Of a stretch of 37,706 nucleotides of DNA, positions 1 to 8,601 are shown one piece after another. Each line of letters opens with the position of its first letter. Within the stretch, counting starts at the first letter, position 1. The stretch lies in assembly GCF_902497785.1 (NCBI RefSeq), contig NZ_CABVHK010000031.1:1-37706 (forward strand). Reading direction: 5' to 3'. The notes beneath the pieces are model-generated. The model searched no databases. It was given only the letters and a program-made list of their open reading frames with translations, and was not told the DNA's origin. The stretch is from Pseudomonas fluorescens (GTDB taxonomy: Bacteria; Pseudomonadota; Gammaproteobacteria; Pseudomonadales; Pseudomonadaceae). The position numbers and the translations under genes are program-made.

Positions 1-1037
1 AGCAACAGGCCGGCCAGTACGGCAAACGCACCATCCTGTTCGTCGATGAAGTGCATCGCTTCAACAAGTCGCAGCAGGATGCGTTTCTACCCTACGTTGA
101 AGACGGCACGCTGATTTTCATTGGCGCGACCACCGAAAACCCTTCGTTCGAACTCAACAACGCCTTGCTCTCCCGGGCGCGTGTCTATGTGCTGAAAAGC
201 CTCGACGAAGCGGCCCTGCGCAAGTTGGTGCACCGCGCGCTCACCGAAGAGCGTGGCCTGGGCAAACGGCAGCTGACCCTCAGCGATGAAGGTTTCCAGA
301 TGCTGTTGTCCGCCGCCGATGGCGATGGCCGACGCCTGCTCAACCTGCTGGAAAATGCCTCGGACCTCGCCGAAGACAACAGTGAGATCGGCGTCGATCT
401 ATTGCAAAGTCTGCTTGGTGATACCCGTCGGCGGTTCGACAAGGGCGGCGAAGCGTTCTACGACCAGATTTCCGCGCTGCATAAATCGGTGCGCGGCTCC
501 AACCCCGACGGCGCGTTGTACTGGTTCGCGCGGATGATCGATGGCGGCTGCGACCCGCTGTACCTCGCCCGGCGCGTGGTGCGTATGGCCAGCGAAGACA
601 TTGGCAACGCCGATCCGCGCGCGCTGAGCCTGTGCCTGGCGGCGTGGGAAGTGCAGGAACGGCTCGGCAGTCCGGAGGGCGAATTGGCGGTGGCCCAGGC
701 CATCACTTACCTGGCTTGCGCGCCGAAAAGCAACGCGGTGTACATGGGCTTCAAAGCCGCGCTGCGCAGCGCCACTGAACACGGTTCGCTGGAAGTGCCG
801 CTGCACCTGCGCAACGCGCCGACCAAGCTGATGAAACAGCTGGGTTATGGCGACGAATATCGCTACGCCCACGACGAACCGGATGCCTACGCCGCCGGTG
901 AGGATTACTTCCCCGACGAGCTTGAGCCGCAGCCGTTCTATCAGCCGGTGCCGCGGGGACTCGAATTGAAGATCGGCGAGAAGCTCAATCACCTCGCGCA
1001 ACTCGACCGTCTCAGCCCCCGGCAGCGGAGAAAATAG
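1..1037 (+). CDS. rarA: Replication-associated recombination protein A (RarA/MgsA), 5' end cut by window
   Basis: This is an AAA+ ATPase of the clamp-loader-like family that acts at stalled replication forks with SSB. The reading frame is open from base 3, so the gene starts before the window. About 344 codons are visible, against roughly 440 for the whole family, so the Walker A region lies outside. The first visible residues include the Walker B stretch ILFVDEVHRFNKSQQD, followed by sensor 1 (GATTENPSFE) and the sensor 2/lid region. The C-terminal part (SRRVVRMASEDIGNADPRAL-like) is the RarA oligomerisation domain typical of the family. An internal ATG-like start at base 51 (GTG) is not the real start because Walker B sits upstream of it. 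The TAG stop overlaps the GTG start of crcB by one base, suggesting coupled translation. Confidence 0.95.
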   Translation, partial: QQAGQYGKRTILFVDEVHRFNKSQQDAFLPYVEDGTLIFIGATTENPSFELNNALLSRARVYVLKSLDEAALRKLVHRALTEERGLGKRQLTLSDEGFQMLLSAADGDGRRLLNLLENASDLAEDNSEIGVDLLQSLLGDTRRRFDKGGEAFYDQISALHKSVRGSNPDGALYWFARMIDGGCDPLYLARRVVRMASEDIGNADPRALSLCLAAWEVQERLGSPEGELAVAQAITYLACAPKSNAVYMGFKAALRSATEHGSLEVPLHLRNAPTKLMKQLGYGDEYRYAHDEPDAYAAGEDYFPDELEPQPFYQPVPRGLELKIGEKLNHLAQLDRLSPRQRRK

Positions 1038-1411
1038 TGCTTCCATTGATCGTTGCGGTTTCTCTCGGCGGTGTGGCGGGTACGCTGCTGCGGTTCGCGA
1101 CCGGCAACTGGGTCAACGCGAATTGGCCGCGGCACTTCTATACTGCAACGCTGGCCGTTAATATCGTCGGCTGTTTGCTGATCGGCGTTCTATACGGTCT
1201 GTTTTTGATACGCCCGGAAGTGCCCATCGAGGTGCGCGCCGGGTTGATGGTCGGCTTCCTCGGGGGGCTGACGACTTTTTCATCCTTTTCACTGGATACG
1301 GTGCGCTTGCTGGAAAGCGGGCAAGTGCTGCTGGCCCTGGGCTATGCGGCCATCAGCGTATTCGGCGGGCTGCTTGCCACATGGGCCGGCCTGTCCTTGA
1401 CCAAACTTTGA
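1037..1411 (+). CDS. crcB: Fluoride ion channel CrcB/Fluc
   Basis: The product is a 124-residue inner-membrane protein with four hydrophobic segments, the usual size of dual-topology Fluc channels that export fluoride. Visible family motifs are GGVAGTLLR at residues 11-19, the Asn of VNIVG at 42, and GGLTTFSSFS around 76-85, whose phenylalanines line the fluoride path in studied homologues. The GTG start at 1037 shares its G with the rarA stop codon (TAGTG). Because the gene begins inside an overlapping pair there is no leader, and no fluoride riboswitch is present here. It is followed by serS after 15 bases, so it probably sits in one transcript with rarA and serS. Confidence 0.95.
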   Translation: MLPLIVAVSLGGVAGTLLRFATGNWVNANWPRHFYTATLAVNIVGCLLIGVLYGLFLIRPEVPIEVRAGLMVGFLGGLTTFSSFSLDTVRLLESGQVLLALGYAAISVFGGLLATWAGLSLTKL

Positions 1412-1426
1412 TAACGAGAGACCGAC

Positions 1427-2707
1427 ATGCTCGATTCCAAACTGTTACGTAGCAACCTGCAGGACGTAGCGGACCGCCTGGCATCCCGTGGCTACACGCT
1501 GGATGTTGCGCGCATCGAAGCGCTGGAAGAACAGCGCAAGACCGTCCAGACCCGCACCGAAGCACTGCAGGCTGAACGTAATGCGCGGTCCAAATCCATC
1601 GGTCAGGCCAAGCAGCGCGGCGAAGACATCGCGCCGTTGATGGCCGACGTCGAGCGCATGGCGAACGAATTGAGCGCCGGCAAAGTCGAGCTGGACGGGA
1701 TCCAGACCGATCTGGATTCGATCCTGCTCGGCATCCCGAACATCCCGCATGAATCCGTGCCAATCGGCGCAGACGAAGACGGCAACGTCGAAGTGCGCCG
1801 CTGGGGCACGCCAACCGCTTTTGATTTCCCGGTTCAGGACCACGTCGCCCTGGGCGAGAAGTTCGGCTGGCTGGACTTCGAAACCGCCGCCAAGCTGTCC
1901 GGCGCGCGTTTCGCGCTGTTGCGCGGGCCGATTGCGCGTATGCACCGCGCGCTTGCGCAGTTCATGATCAACCTGCACACCAGCGAACACGGCTACGAAG
2001 AGGCCTACACGCCTTATCTGGTCCAGGCGCCAGCGCTGCAAGGCACCGGTCAGCTGCCGAAATTCGAAGAAGACCTGTTCAAGATCGCTCGCGAAGGCGA
2101 AGCCGATCTGTACTTGATCCCGACCGCTGAAGTGTCGCTGACCAACATTGTCGCGGGCGAGATCGTCGATTCGAAACTGTTGCCGATCAAGTTCGTCGCT
2201 CACACCCCGTGCTTCCGCAGTGAAGCCGGCGCGTCGGGTCGCGACACCCGCGGCATGATTCGCCAGCACCAGTTCGACAAGGTCGAAATGGTCCAGATCG
2301 TTGAGCCATCGACCTCGATGGAAGCACTGGAAGGCCTGACCGCCAACGCCGAGAAAGTCCTGCAACTGCTGGAACTGCCTTACCGCACCCTCGCGTTGTG
2401 CACCGGCGACATGGGCTTCAGCGCGGTCAAAACGTACGACCTGGAAGTGTGGATTCCGAGCCAGGACAAGTACCGCGAAATTTCCTCGTGCTCCAACTGC
2501 GGCGACTTCCAGGCCCGTCGCATGCAAGCGCGTTTCCGCAACCCGGAGACCGGCAAGCCTGAGCTGGTTCACACCCTCAACGGTTCGGGTCTTGCGGTCG
2601 GTCGTACGCTGGTGGCCGTGCTGGAAAACTATCAGCAGGCCGACGGTTCGATCCGTGTGCCGGACGTGTTGAAGCCGTACATGGGTGGCCTTGAGGTCAT
2701 CGGCTAA
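1427..2707 (+). CDS. serS: Seryl-tRNA synthetase
   Basis: Cytoplasmic class II aminoacyl-tRNA synthetase that charges tRNA-Ser (and tRNA-Sec) with serine. The protein has 426 residues, a normal length. Residues about 27-100 form the long antiparallel coiled-coil arm that grips the tRNA, rich in Glu, Arg and Gln. The catalytic domain shows TAEVSLTN at 233-240, the motif 2 region with FRSEAGASGRDTRGMIR starting at 263, and motif 3 with GSGLAVGRTLVAVLENYQ around 386-403. The start is ATG 1427 behind a GAGAGACC stretch. The TAA stop is directly followed by the ATG of cysG with no spacer. Confidence 0.98.
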   Translation: MLDSKLLRSNLQDVADRLASRGYTLDVARIEALEEQRKTVQTRTEALQAERNARSKSIGQAKQRGEDIAPLMADVERMANELSAGKVELDGIQTDLDSILLGIPNIPHESVPIGADEDGNVEVRRWGTPTAFDFPVQDHVALGEKFGWLDFETAAKLSGARFALLRGPIARMHRALAQFMINLHTSEHGYEEAYTPYLVQAPALQGTGQLPKFEEDLFKIAREGEADLYLIPTAEVSLTNIVAGEIVDSKLLPIKFVAHTPCFRSEAGASGRDTRGMIRQHQFDKVEMVQIVEPSTSMEALEGLTANAEKVLQLLELPYRTLALCTGDMGFSAVKTYDLEVWIPSQDKYREISSCSNCGDFQARRMQARFRNPETGKPELVHTLNGSGLAVGRTLVAVLENYQQADGSIRVPDVLKPYMGGLEVIG

Positions 2708-4102
2708 ATGGACTACCTGCCGCTGTTTCACAACCTTCGCGGCAGTCGTGTGTTGGTCGTCGGTGGGGGGGAGATTGCCTTGCGCAAATCCCGCCTGCTG
2801 GCCGAAGCCGGTGCGCTGCTGCGGGTGGTCGCGCCTGAAATCGAACCGCAGTTGCGTGAGCTGGTCACCGGCAGCGGTGGCGAGTGCCTGTTGCGGGGCT
2901 ACGTTGAAACGGACCTGGACGGTTGCGGGCTGATCATTGCCGCCACCGACGACGAGCCGCTGAACGCACAGGTGTCCGCCGATGCTCATCGGCGTTGCGT
3001 GCCGGTCAACGTGGTCGATGCCCCGGCGCTGTGCAGCGTGATTTTCCCGGCGATTGTCGACCGTTCTCCTCTGATCATTGCGGTGTCCAGCGGCGGCGAT
3101 GCGCCGGTGCTGGCGCGGTTGATTCGGGCCAAACTGGAAACCTGGATTCCGTCCACGTACGGGCAACTGGCCGGTCTGGCCGCGCGTTTTCGCAGCCAGG
3201 TCAAAGGTCTGTTTCCGGATGTGCAGCAGCGTCGGGCGTTCTGGGAGGATGTATTCCAGGGCCCGATTGCCGACCGGCAACTGGCCGGGCAGGGCGCTGA
3301 AGCCGAGCGTCTGATGCTGGCGAAAATCGCTGGCGAAGCGCCGAAGGCCACGGGCGAAGTGTATTTGGTCGGCGCCGGCCCGGGTGATCCCGACCTGCTG
3401 ACCTTCCGCGCCTTGCGGCTGATGCAGCAAGCCGACGTGGTGCTGTATGACCGTCTGGTGGCTCCGGCGATTCTCGATTTGTGCCGTCGCGATGCTGAGC
3501 GCGTGTACGTCGGCAAGCGTCGCGCCGATCACGCGGTGCCGCAGGATCAGATCAACCAGCAATTGGTCGACCTGGCCAAGGCGGGCAAACGCGTCGTGCG
3601 GTTGAAGGGCGGTGATCCGTTCATCTTCGGCCGTGGCGGTGAGGAGATCGAAGAGCTGGCGGCCCATGGCATTCCGTTCCAGGTCGTACCGGGCATCACG
3701 GCGGCCAGCGGTTGTGCGGCGTACGCCGGGATTCCGCTGACGCACCGTGATTACGCGCAGTCAGTGCGGTTCGTCACCGGGCATTTGAAGGACGGTTCCA
3801 CCGATTTGCCGTGGGCCGACCTGGTCGCGCCGGCGCAGACCCTGGTGTTTTACATGGGGTTGGTGGGGTTGCCGGTTATCTGCGAGCAGTTGATCAAGCA
3901 TGGTCGCGCGGCCGATACCCCGGCGGCGTTGATCCAGCAGGGCACCACGGTCAATCAGCGGGTGTTTACCGGCACCCTGGCCGATCTGCCACGGCTGGTA
4001 GCGGAGCATGAAGTGCATGCGCCGACACTGGTGATCGTGGGGGAAGTGGTGCAATTGCGCGAGAAACTGGCGTGGTTTGAAGGGGCTCAGGCGCAGGTCT
4101 GA
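2708..4102 (+). CDS. cysG: Siroheme synthase CysG (fused dehydrogenase/ferrochelatase and methyltransferase)
   Basis: A 464-residue fusion that makes siroheme from uroporphyrinogen III. Residues 1 to about 210 are the CysG-B half, the precorrin-2 dehydrogenase and sirohydrochlorin ferrochelatase. It has the NAD site VVGGGEIALRK at 17-27, Asp104 in VNVVDAP at the position of the catalytic Asp of the Salmonella enzyme, and Ser128 in VSSGG, equivalent to its phosphorylated Ser. Residues about 216-464 are the SAM-dependent uroporphyrinogen III methyltransferase, with VYLVGAGPGDPDLLT, YVGKRR and RLKGGDPFIFGRGGEE. The siroheme serves sulfite and nitrite reductases. Its ATG abuts the serS stop. A REP pair follows downstream and separates it from a convergent gene. 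Confidence 0.97.
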   Translation: MDYLPLFHNLRGSRVLVVGGGEIALRKSRLLAEAGALLRVVAPEIEPQLRELVTGSGGECLLRGYVETDLDGCGLIIAATDDEPLNAQVSADAHRRCVPVNVVDAPALCSVIFPAIVDRSPLIIAVSSGGDAPVLARLIRAKLETWIPSTYGQLAGLAARFRSQVKGLFPDVQQRRAFWEDVFQGPIADRQLAGQGAEAERLMLAKIAGEAPKATGEVYLVGAGPGDPDLLTFRALRLMQQADVVLYDRLVAPAILDLCRRDAERVYVGKRRADHAVPQDQINQQLVDLAKAGKRVVRLKGGDPFIFGRGGEEIEELAAHGIPFQVVPGITAASGCAAYAGIPLTHRDYAQSVRFVTGHLKDGSTDLPWADLVAPAQTLVFYMGLVGLPVICEQLIKHGRAADTPAALIQQGTTVNQRVFTGTLADLPRLVAEHEVHAPTLVIVGEVVQLREKLAWFEGAQAQV

Positions 4103-4117
4103 TTTCCCTGGGCCTGC

Positions 4118-4195
4118 AAAAAGATCGCAGCCTTCGGCAGCTCCTACAGGATAACTCGATCCCCTGTAGGGGCCGCCGAAGGCTGCGATCTTTTG
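4118..4195. repeat. REP pair (GATCGCAGCC type)
   Basis: Two REP sequences lie head to head. The left arm contains AAGATCGCAGCCTTCGGCAG and the right arm is nearly its reverse complement, ending in GGCTGCGATCTTTTG. The two arms are joined by about a dozen bases. The pair lies between the convergent cysG and the quinone reductase gene and could act as a bidirectional transcription end through its long hairpin. Paired REPs of this kind are usually mobilised by RAYT transposases; none is encoded here. Confidence 0.85.
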
Positions 4196-4198
4196 ATT

Positions 4199-5200
4199 TT
4201 AATGCCTTTGCCAAACCCCTTTCCCGCTCAACCGCGCCCGATCATGGGACCCGGTGAAATCCTGCGCAGGCCCCTTCGGCACCACGCCCGTCGGGTTAAT
4301 CGTCTTGTGGCTGCCATAGTAGTGATTCTTGATGTGCTCGAAATCCACCGTCTCGGCAACCCCCGGCCACTGATAAATCTCGCGCAACCAATTCGACAGA
4401 TTCGGATAATCGGCAATCCGTCGCAGGTTGCACTTGAAGTGCCCGTGGTACACCGCGTCAAAGCGAATCAGCGTGGTGAACAAGCGAATGTCCGCCTCGG
4501 TGAGGTACTCGCCGACCAGATACCGATTCGCGCCTAACAACGCTTCCAGTCGATCCAGTTCCGCAAACAATCCATCAAACGCTTCTTCATAAGCCGACTG
4601 CGACGTGGCAAACCCCGCGCGGTATACGCCGTTGTTCACGGCCGGATAGATCCGCTCGTTCAGCGCATCGATCTCGCCGCGCAGCGGCTCTGGATAAAAG
4701 TCCAGGTCATTGCCGGTCAACTCATCGAAAGCACCATTGAACATGCGGATGATCTCCGCCGACTCATTGTTGACGATACGTTTCTGCTGCTTGTCCCACA
4801 GCACTGGCACGGTGACGCGGCCGGTGTAATCGGCGGTGTCAGCGGTGTAGCGCTGGTGCATGAAATCGAAGTGATCGAGTTTGTCGCCGGTCGAGCCGAG
4901 GGTCTGGTCAAAGGTCCAGCCGTTTTCCAGCATCAACCAACTGACCACGGACACGTCGATCAGGCTTTCCAGGCCTTTGAGTTTGCGCAGGATCAGCGTG
5001 CGATGCGCCCATGGACAGGCGAGGGACACGTAGAGGTGGTAGCGACCTGGCTCCGCCGCAAAGCCACCGACACCGGTCGGACCGGGCTTGCCGTCAGCGG
5101 TCAGCCAGTTGCGACGTTGCGCCTGTTCACGCTGGAACGCGCCGTCCTTGCTGCTTTCGTACCACTGGTCATGCCAGCGCCCTTCAACTAACAAACCCAT
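4199..5200 (-). CDS. Glutathionyl-hydroquinone reductase (YqjG/ECM4-type glutathione transferase)
   Basis: Cytoplasmic Xi-class glutathione transferase that reduces glutathionyl-hydroquinones, releasing glutathione and hydroquinone. The protein has 333 residues, normal for YqjG, PcpF and ECM4. The thioredoxin-like N-terminal domain contains the diagnostic SLACPWAHRTL with catalytic Cys62. The motif VPVLWDK and the NNES segment that binds glutathione follow, then an all-helical C-terminal GST domain with the YLVGEYLTEADIRLF signature. The ATG at 5200 follows GAGGAG eight bases upstream, which decides the start. It is monocistronic and convergent with cysG. The exact substrate is unknown. Confidence 0.93.
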   Translation of the reverse strand: MGLLVEGRWHDQWYESSKDGAFQREQAQRRNWLTADGKPGPTGVGGFAAEPGRYHLYVSLACPWAHRTLILRKLKGLESLIDVSVVSWLMLENGWTFDQTLGSTGDKLDHFDFMHQRYTADTADYTGRVTVPVLWDKQQKRIVNNESAEIIRMFNGAFDELTGNDLDFYPEPLRGEIDALNERIYPAVNNGVYRAGFATSQSAYEEAFDGLFAELDRLEALLGANRYLVGEYLTEADIRLFTTLIRFDAVYHGHFKCNLRRIADYPNLSNWLREIYQWPGVAETVDFEHIKNHYYGSHKTINPTGVVPKGPAQDFTGSHDRARLSGKGVWQRH

Positions 5201-5290
5201 GTCCGAGACTCCTCAACCGATAAGCGTTGGAGAAGAGTCTATTCGGATAGGTTCGATAAAAAAGAGCAAAGGTTGGGCGCTTATGATCGG

Positions 5291-6292
5291 TTAAATCGAT
5301 CTGTCCCGCGCGTCCCAATACTGTTGGGCCGTTTCGAAGGCTTGTTCCCGGGGCTGGCCGAGGCCGCGCAAGGCCAGGGCCATGGTCGCAATCAGTGCCA
5401 TTTGCGGGTAACTATCGACCACCTCGCCGCGCCACACGGCTTTCAAATGCTCGGGATCGAGAGACGCTGGTTTGACGTGGCGCTGCGCCGACAACTGCGG
5501 CCATTCTTCGTCCCAGCTTTCGCCACCGGTGGTGCCGTACAGGTGACTGTCGGCGTCCGGGTTGATCTCGATCTCTCCGCCATCGCCCTTGACCACAATC
5601 GCGGTGTCACCGAGCAAGCCGCTGGCGTCGCGATGCACGGCCTGGTAGCCGGGGTGGAAAATGCTTTGCAGGCCGCAACGAGCGCCCAACGGATTGAGAA
5701 TTCGCGTCAGGGAGTGGATCGGCGAGCGTAGGCCCAAGGTGTTGCGCAAGTCGATCATCCGTTGCAGTTGCGGCGCCCAGTCCACCAGCGGCATGAAGGC
5801 CAGTCCACCGTTATCGAGGGCCGACCCGACTTGCTGCCAGTTGCGACACAAAGGAATGTTCAGCGTGTCGAGCAGTTGCTCGCTGTACAGCCGCCCGGCC
5901 GTGTGGGCGCCGCCGCCGTGCATGAAGATGCGTACGCCGTTCTGCGCAAGGCACTTGGCCGCCAGCAGATACCACGGCAGATGGCGCTTCTTGCCGGCAT
6001 AGGTCGGCCAGTCCAGGTCGACATTCAGCGCCGGTGCCTGCAAGCGTTCACGCAAGGCTTCGGTGAAACCGGCCATCTCTTCTGCGCTTTCTTCCTTGTG
6101 CCGCAGCAGCATCAGAAACGCGCCGAGCTGGGTGTCCTCGACCTTGTCGTCAAGCACCATGCCCATGGCATCGCGGGCTTCCTCGCGAGTCAGGTCGCGG
6201 GCGCCGCGCTTGCCTTTGCCGAGGATCCGCACGAAGGGGGCGAACGGGTGTTCGGCGGGCGTGTCGAGGGTCAGCGCTGGGTAGTCGGTCAT
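5291..6292 (-). CDS. ybiB: YbiB-family protein (TrpD2-like, glycosyltransferase family 3 fold)
   Basis: A 333-residue relative of anthranilate phosphoribosyltransferase. E. coli YbiB has this fold but binds nucleic acid and is not known to make tryptophan precursors. Residues about 20-85 form the helical N-terminal GT3 domain (VRILGKGKRGARDLTREEA). The alpha/beta body follows, with GVRIFMHGGGAHTAGR and VVKGDGGEIEINPDADSHLY in place of the usual catalytic loops. The open frame runs further upstream to 6736, but the extra residues are an arginine-rich shadow of tusE and tusB. The ATG at 6292 overlaps the tusE TGA (ATGA), making this the last gene of the tus operon. Its role in the operon is unknown. 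Confidence 0.88.
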   Translation of the reverse strand: MTDYPALTLDTPAEHPFAPFVRILGKGKRGARDLTREEARDAMGMVLDDKVEDTQLGAFLMLLRHKEESAEEMAGFTEALRERLQAPALNVDLDWPTYAGKKRHLPWYLLAAKCLAQNGVRIFMHGGGAHTAGRLYSEQLLDTLNIPLCRNWQQVGSALDNGGLAFMPLVDWAPQLQRMIDLRNTLGLRSPIHSLTRILNPLGARCGLQSIFHPGYQAVHRDASGLLGDTAIVVKGDGGEIEINPDADSHLYGTTGGESWDEEWPQLSAQRHVKPASLDPEHLKAVWRGEVVDSYPQMALIATMALALRGLGQPREQAFETAQQYWDARDRSI

Positions 6293-6624
6293 AAACAATT
6301 CGTCGGTTTGGGCAGGCCCGCCAGTTTCGCGGCGAGTTTGGCAGGGGTGCCTTTGAACAGTCGGTTGAGGTGCAGGCTGTTGCCTTTTTCCGGGCCGAGC
6401 TTCAACGCGGTGTATTTGATCAGCGGACGCGTGGCCGGTGACAGCTGGAATTCGGCGTAGAAATTGCGCAGCAGTTCGAGGATTTCCCAGTGCTCGGGGC
6501 TCAACTCGATGTCTTCGGCGGCGGCCAGTGCGCTGGCGACCTCGGCGGACCAGTCGCTCAGTTCGACCAGGAAGCCGTCCTTGTCCAGTTCGATGGCGCG
6601 GGCGCCGACGGTCATGGAATTCAT
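6289..6624 (-). CDS. tusE: Sulfurtransferase TusE (DsrC family)
   Basis: Final sulfur carrier in the Tus relay. It takes persulfide sulfur from TusBCD and passes it to MnmA for 2-thiouridine at the wobble base of Lys, Glu and Gln tRNAs. The 111 residues match the DsrC/TusE size. The C terminus reads GLPKPTNCL, with the conserved penultimate cysteine that carries the sulfur. Family positions such as LSPEHWEILELLRNFY and PLIKYTALKLG are also visible. ATG 6624 overlaps the tusB TGA (ATGA). A second ATG three codons later (6615) is possible. The stop overlaps the ybiB start. Confidence 0.95.
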   Translation of the reverse strand: MNSMTVGARAIELDKDGFLVELSDWSAEVASALAAAEDIELSPEHWEILELLRNFYAEFQLSPATRPLIKYTALKLGPEKGNSLHLNRLFKGTPAKLAAKLAGLPKPTNCL

Positions 6625-6914
6625 AGCCAGCTGTTGACCTTGTCGTAGTGAATCGACAGTTCGACGAAGGCCGGATAATCGATGGCCTTGGCCGTGCCGG
6701 GAATCTCCAGGGCGCGCGCCCGGGCGTCTTCGGCAAGCACGAACAGCGTCGGGTTGCGGGCGTTCAGCGCCTTGAACGGCGCAGTGCCCGGCTGCAACGC
6801 GTACACCGCGTCGCCGGTCAGCAGCAGCGCATCGTTTGCGCCGATCAGCCGCAGGCAACTGGTCAGCCGGTCGTCGCCGAACGGGGAATGAGATAACACG
6901 TGCAAAGTCGACAT
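6621..6914 (-). CDS. tusB: Sulfurtransferase complex subunit TusB (DsrH family)
   Basis: Small subunit of the hexameric TusBCD complex in tRNA 2-thiolation. It has 97 residues, close to the 95 of E. coli TusB. The N-terminal MSTLHVLSHSPF and the LLLTGDAVYAL segment fit the DsrH family. The single Cys at residue 20 is not the relay cysteine, which is in TusD. ATG 6914 shares one base with the tusC stop (TGATG) and the stop overlaps tusE, so translation of C, B and E is probably coupled. Confidence 0.92.
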   Translation of the reverse strand: MSTLHVLSHSPFGDDRLTSCLRLIGANDALLLTGDAVYALQPGTAPFKALNARNPTLFVLAEDARARALEIPGTAKAIDYPAFVELSIHYDKVNSWL

Positions 6915-7276
6915 CAGAGCGTGATCACCTGATCGTAACGGTCAATGAGCGCGATGATTTCGTCGGCGCCCAGTACTTGAACTTCTTCTAGCGCCAAACC
7001 GGTCGGGTCCAGACCACGTTCAGCGGCGCTGTCGCCACAGACGAACAGGTCTTCGACACCGAACATCGGCAACGCTTGCAGGTTGGCGCTCAGGTCTTTT
7101 TGTTGCAGCGCCTTGGCGTCCTGTTTCGCGGCGAGCTGGAACACGCCGTCATCGAGAAACAGCAGGCCGATCGGCAGGTCAAACGCGCCGCCAGCCAGGA
7201 CGATGTCCAGCGCTTCCCGCGCACTCGGCCCGGACCATGGCGCCTGACGGCTGATGATCAGCAGGGATTTAGCCAT
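6914..7276 (-). CDS. tusC: Sulfurtransferase complex subunit TusC (DsrF family)
   Basis: Structural subunit of TusBCD, 120 residues, against 119 in E. coli. The N terminus MAKSLLIISRQAPW is typical. SAREALDIVLAGGAFD, IGLLFLDDGVFQL and FVCGDSAAERGL follow the DsrE/DsrF fold. The only cysteine is in the FVCGDS segment. The ATG at 7276 lies one base after the tusD stop and the TGA overlaps the tusB start. Confidence 0.92.
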   Translation of the reverse strand: MAKSLLIISRQAPWSGPSAREALDIVLAGGAFDLPIGLLFLDDGVFQLAAKQDAKALQQKDLSANLQALPMFGVEDLFVCGDSAAERGLDPTGLALEEVQVLGADEIIALIDRYDQVITL

Positions 7277-7277
7277 G

Positions 7278-7670
7278 TCACGCGCCTCCGAAACAGATCA
7301 GGCGGTCAGCGTCCTGCACCGCGTCATGCAACTGGCCGAGACCGGACAACTCCCATGGCGCGCCAACCGCAACGGCTTCGCGCTGATAACGTTGGGCTTC
7401 TTCTTCATTCAATACACCACGGCGCAGGGCGGCGGCGATGCAAACTACGCCGTCCAGTTGATGCTCAGTGACAAAGGCGCGCCAGTGTTTGGGCAGGTCC
7501 TGTTCATCCTGCGGCGTGACCACGCCGGCGGACGCGTTGTAGACGCCATCCTGATAGAAAAACAGCCGGACGATTTCATGCCCGCCGGCCAGCGCGGCCT
7601 GGGCGAACAGCAAGGCGCGGCGCGAGGAGGGCGCATGGGCGGCGGAAAACAGCGCGATGGCGAACTTCAT
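7278..7670 (-). CDS. tusD: Sulfurtransferase complex subunit TusD (DsrE family)
   Basis: Sulfur-accepting subunit of TusBCD, which takes persulfide from TusA. From the chosen ATG at 7670 it has 130 residues, against 128 in E. coli. MKFAIALFSAAHA begins the DsrE fold, RLFFYQDGVYNA is a family motif, and Cys77 in GVVCIAAALRRGV corresponds to the active Cys78 of E. coli TusD. An in-frame ATG at 7700 would add ten residues (MPTVSLIESV). Neither start has a strong ribosome site, and the shorter one matches the family better. It is the first gene of the tusDCBE-ybiB operon. Confidence 0.93.
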   Translation of the reverse strand: MKFAIALFSAAHAPSSRRALLFAQAALAGGHEIVRLFFYQDGVYNASAGVVTPQDEQDLPKHWRAFVTEHQLDGVVCIAAALRRGVLNEEEAQRYQREAVAVGAPWELSGLGQLHDAVQDADRLICFGGA

Positions 7671-7746
7671 GACGGACTCGATCAGCGAAACTGTGGGCAT
7701 GATAAAGCTTTATGGTGGATGCGGCTAAGTCGATGTTGGTTGTGCC

Positions 7747-7849
7747 GGCCTCATCGCGGGCAAGCCCGCTCCCACAGGTTTGGCGGTGAAGTTAAAATCG
7801 TCGGCACTCCACAAACCCCTGTGGGAGCGGGCTTGCCCGCGATGGGGCC
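7747..7849. repeat. REP pair (GGGAGCGGGCTTGCCCGC type)
   Basis: The left arm at 7747-7778 contains TCATCGCGGGCAAGCCCGCT and the right arm at 7818-7849 is its reverse complement, GAGCGGGCTTGCCCGCGATG. About 40 bases of unrelated sequence join them. The pair fills the space between the tusD promoter region and the 3' end of the DUF1275 gene. Confidence 0.88.
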
Positions 7850-7868
7850 CGCACAGGCCAAACAAAAT

Positions 7869-8573
7869 TCAGCGCGGCATATACCCCAACTGCCACCGCC
7901 GCGGAATTTTCAGCGCCAGCAGCCCCACCGCCCCCGCCAGCAATCCACTGGCAAGCAACGCCTTGAGCCCAAAATGATGTTCCAGCAAGGCACCGAGCAC
8001 CGCGCCGGCAAACATCCCGGTCCAGGGAATCAGTTGCACCCGCCAGCCACTGCGGCGCTCACCGAGTAACCAGCGTCCCAGGCCGCGACCGAAACGCGAC
8101 AACGCCCCCGTGACATACGTCAGGCCAACCGGCAGGCCATTCACTTCTTCGACGGCGGCATTGAGCATGCCCATGGCGATGATCGCTGCCAGCAGCGCCG
8201 GCAGTTGATCGTCATAGGGCCAGGCCGCCGCCGCGCACAGCAGCATGGCGATGCACAGCAGCAACGGTAACGCGCGGCGCCCGCCCAATCGACTGACGAT
8301 AATGCCCAAGGCATTGCCGAGGATGAACGTCGCCACGAGCAGCAGCAGACGCAGGGTCAGGCCCATGTCACCGTCGCTGATCGCCACGGCCAGGCGGGTG
8401 GTGTTGCCGCTCATGAAGGAGACGAAATCGCCACTGGCCATGAAGCCAATGGCATCCGTCATGCCGGCGAGCACCGACAGCGCGGCGACCAGTGACATAC
8501 CGATGCGCCCGCGCCATTTCTGAGTATGCAGATGCCCTGGACTGGCGCGGGAGGTGGAGGACGAAGGCAGCAT
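7869..8573 (-). CDS. DUF1275 (YoaK-type) integral membrane protein
   Basis: A predicted inner-membrane protein of 234 residues with about six hydrophobic segments. Family motifs are GMTDAIGFMASGDFVSFMSG near residues 37-56, followed by NTTRLA, and NGLPVGLTYVTGALSRFG near 140-160. These are the two most conserved blocks of DUF1275. The first 25 residues are hydrophilic and rich in Ser and Arg, so the true start could be the Met of GMSLVAALSV or an upstream codon. Transport function is suspected for the family, but no substrate is established. It is a single gene between a REP pair and a small unknown gene. Confidence 0.85.
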   Translation of the reverse strand: MLPSSSTSRASPGHLHTQKWRGRIGMSLVAALSVLAGMTDAIGFMASGDFVSFMSGNTTRLAVAISDGDMGLTLRLLLLVATFILGNALGIIVSRLGGRRALPLLLCIAMLLCAAAAWPYDDQLPALLAAIIAMGMLNAAVEEVNGLPVGLTYVTGALSRFGRGLGRWLLGERRSGWRVQLIPWTGMFAGAVLGALLEHHFGLKALLASGLLAGAVGLLALKIPRRWQLGYMPR

Positions 8574-8601
8574 CAGTGGCGGGATCCTTGCGCGGTGACG
8601 G

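Noticed and set aside
1030..1040. Fluoride riboswitch before crcB
   Set aside because: crcB starts inside the rarA stop codon and leaves no leader for a riboswitch.
1445..3745. Long open frame of 766 codons on the minus strand
   Set aside because: It lies antisense to serS and cysG, whose family motifs are clear. Its His, Arg and Gln-rich translation is typical of a GC-rich shadow frame.
6293..6736. N-terminal extension of ybiB by 148 codons
   Set aside because: The extension overlaps tusE and tusB in another frame and is arginine-rich. The ATG at 6292 fits the operon overlap and the family length.
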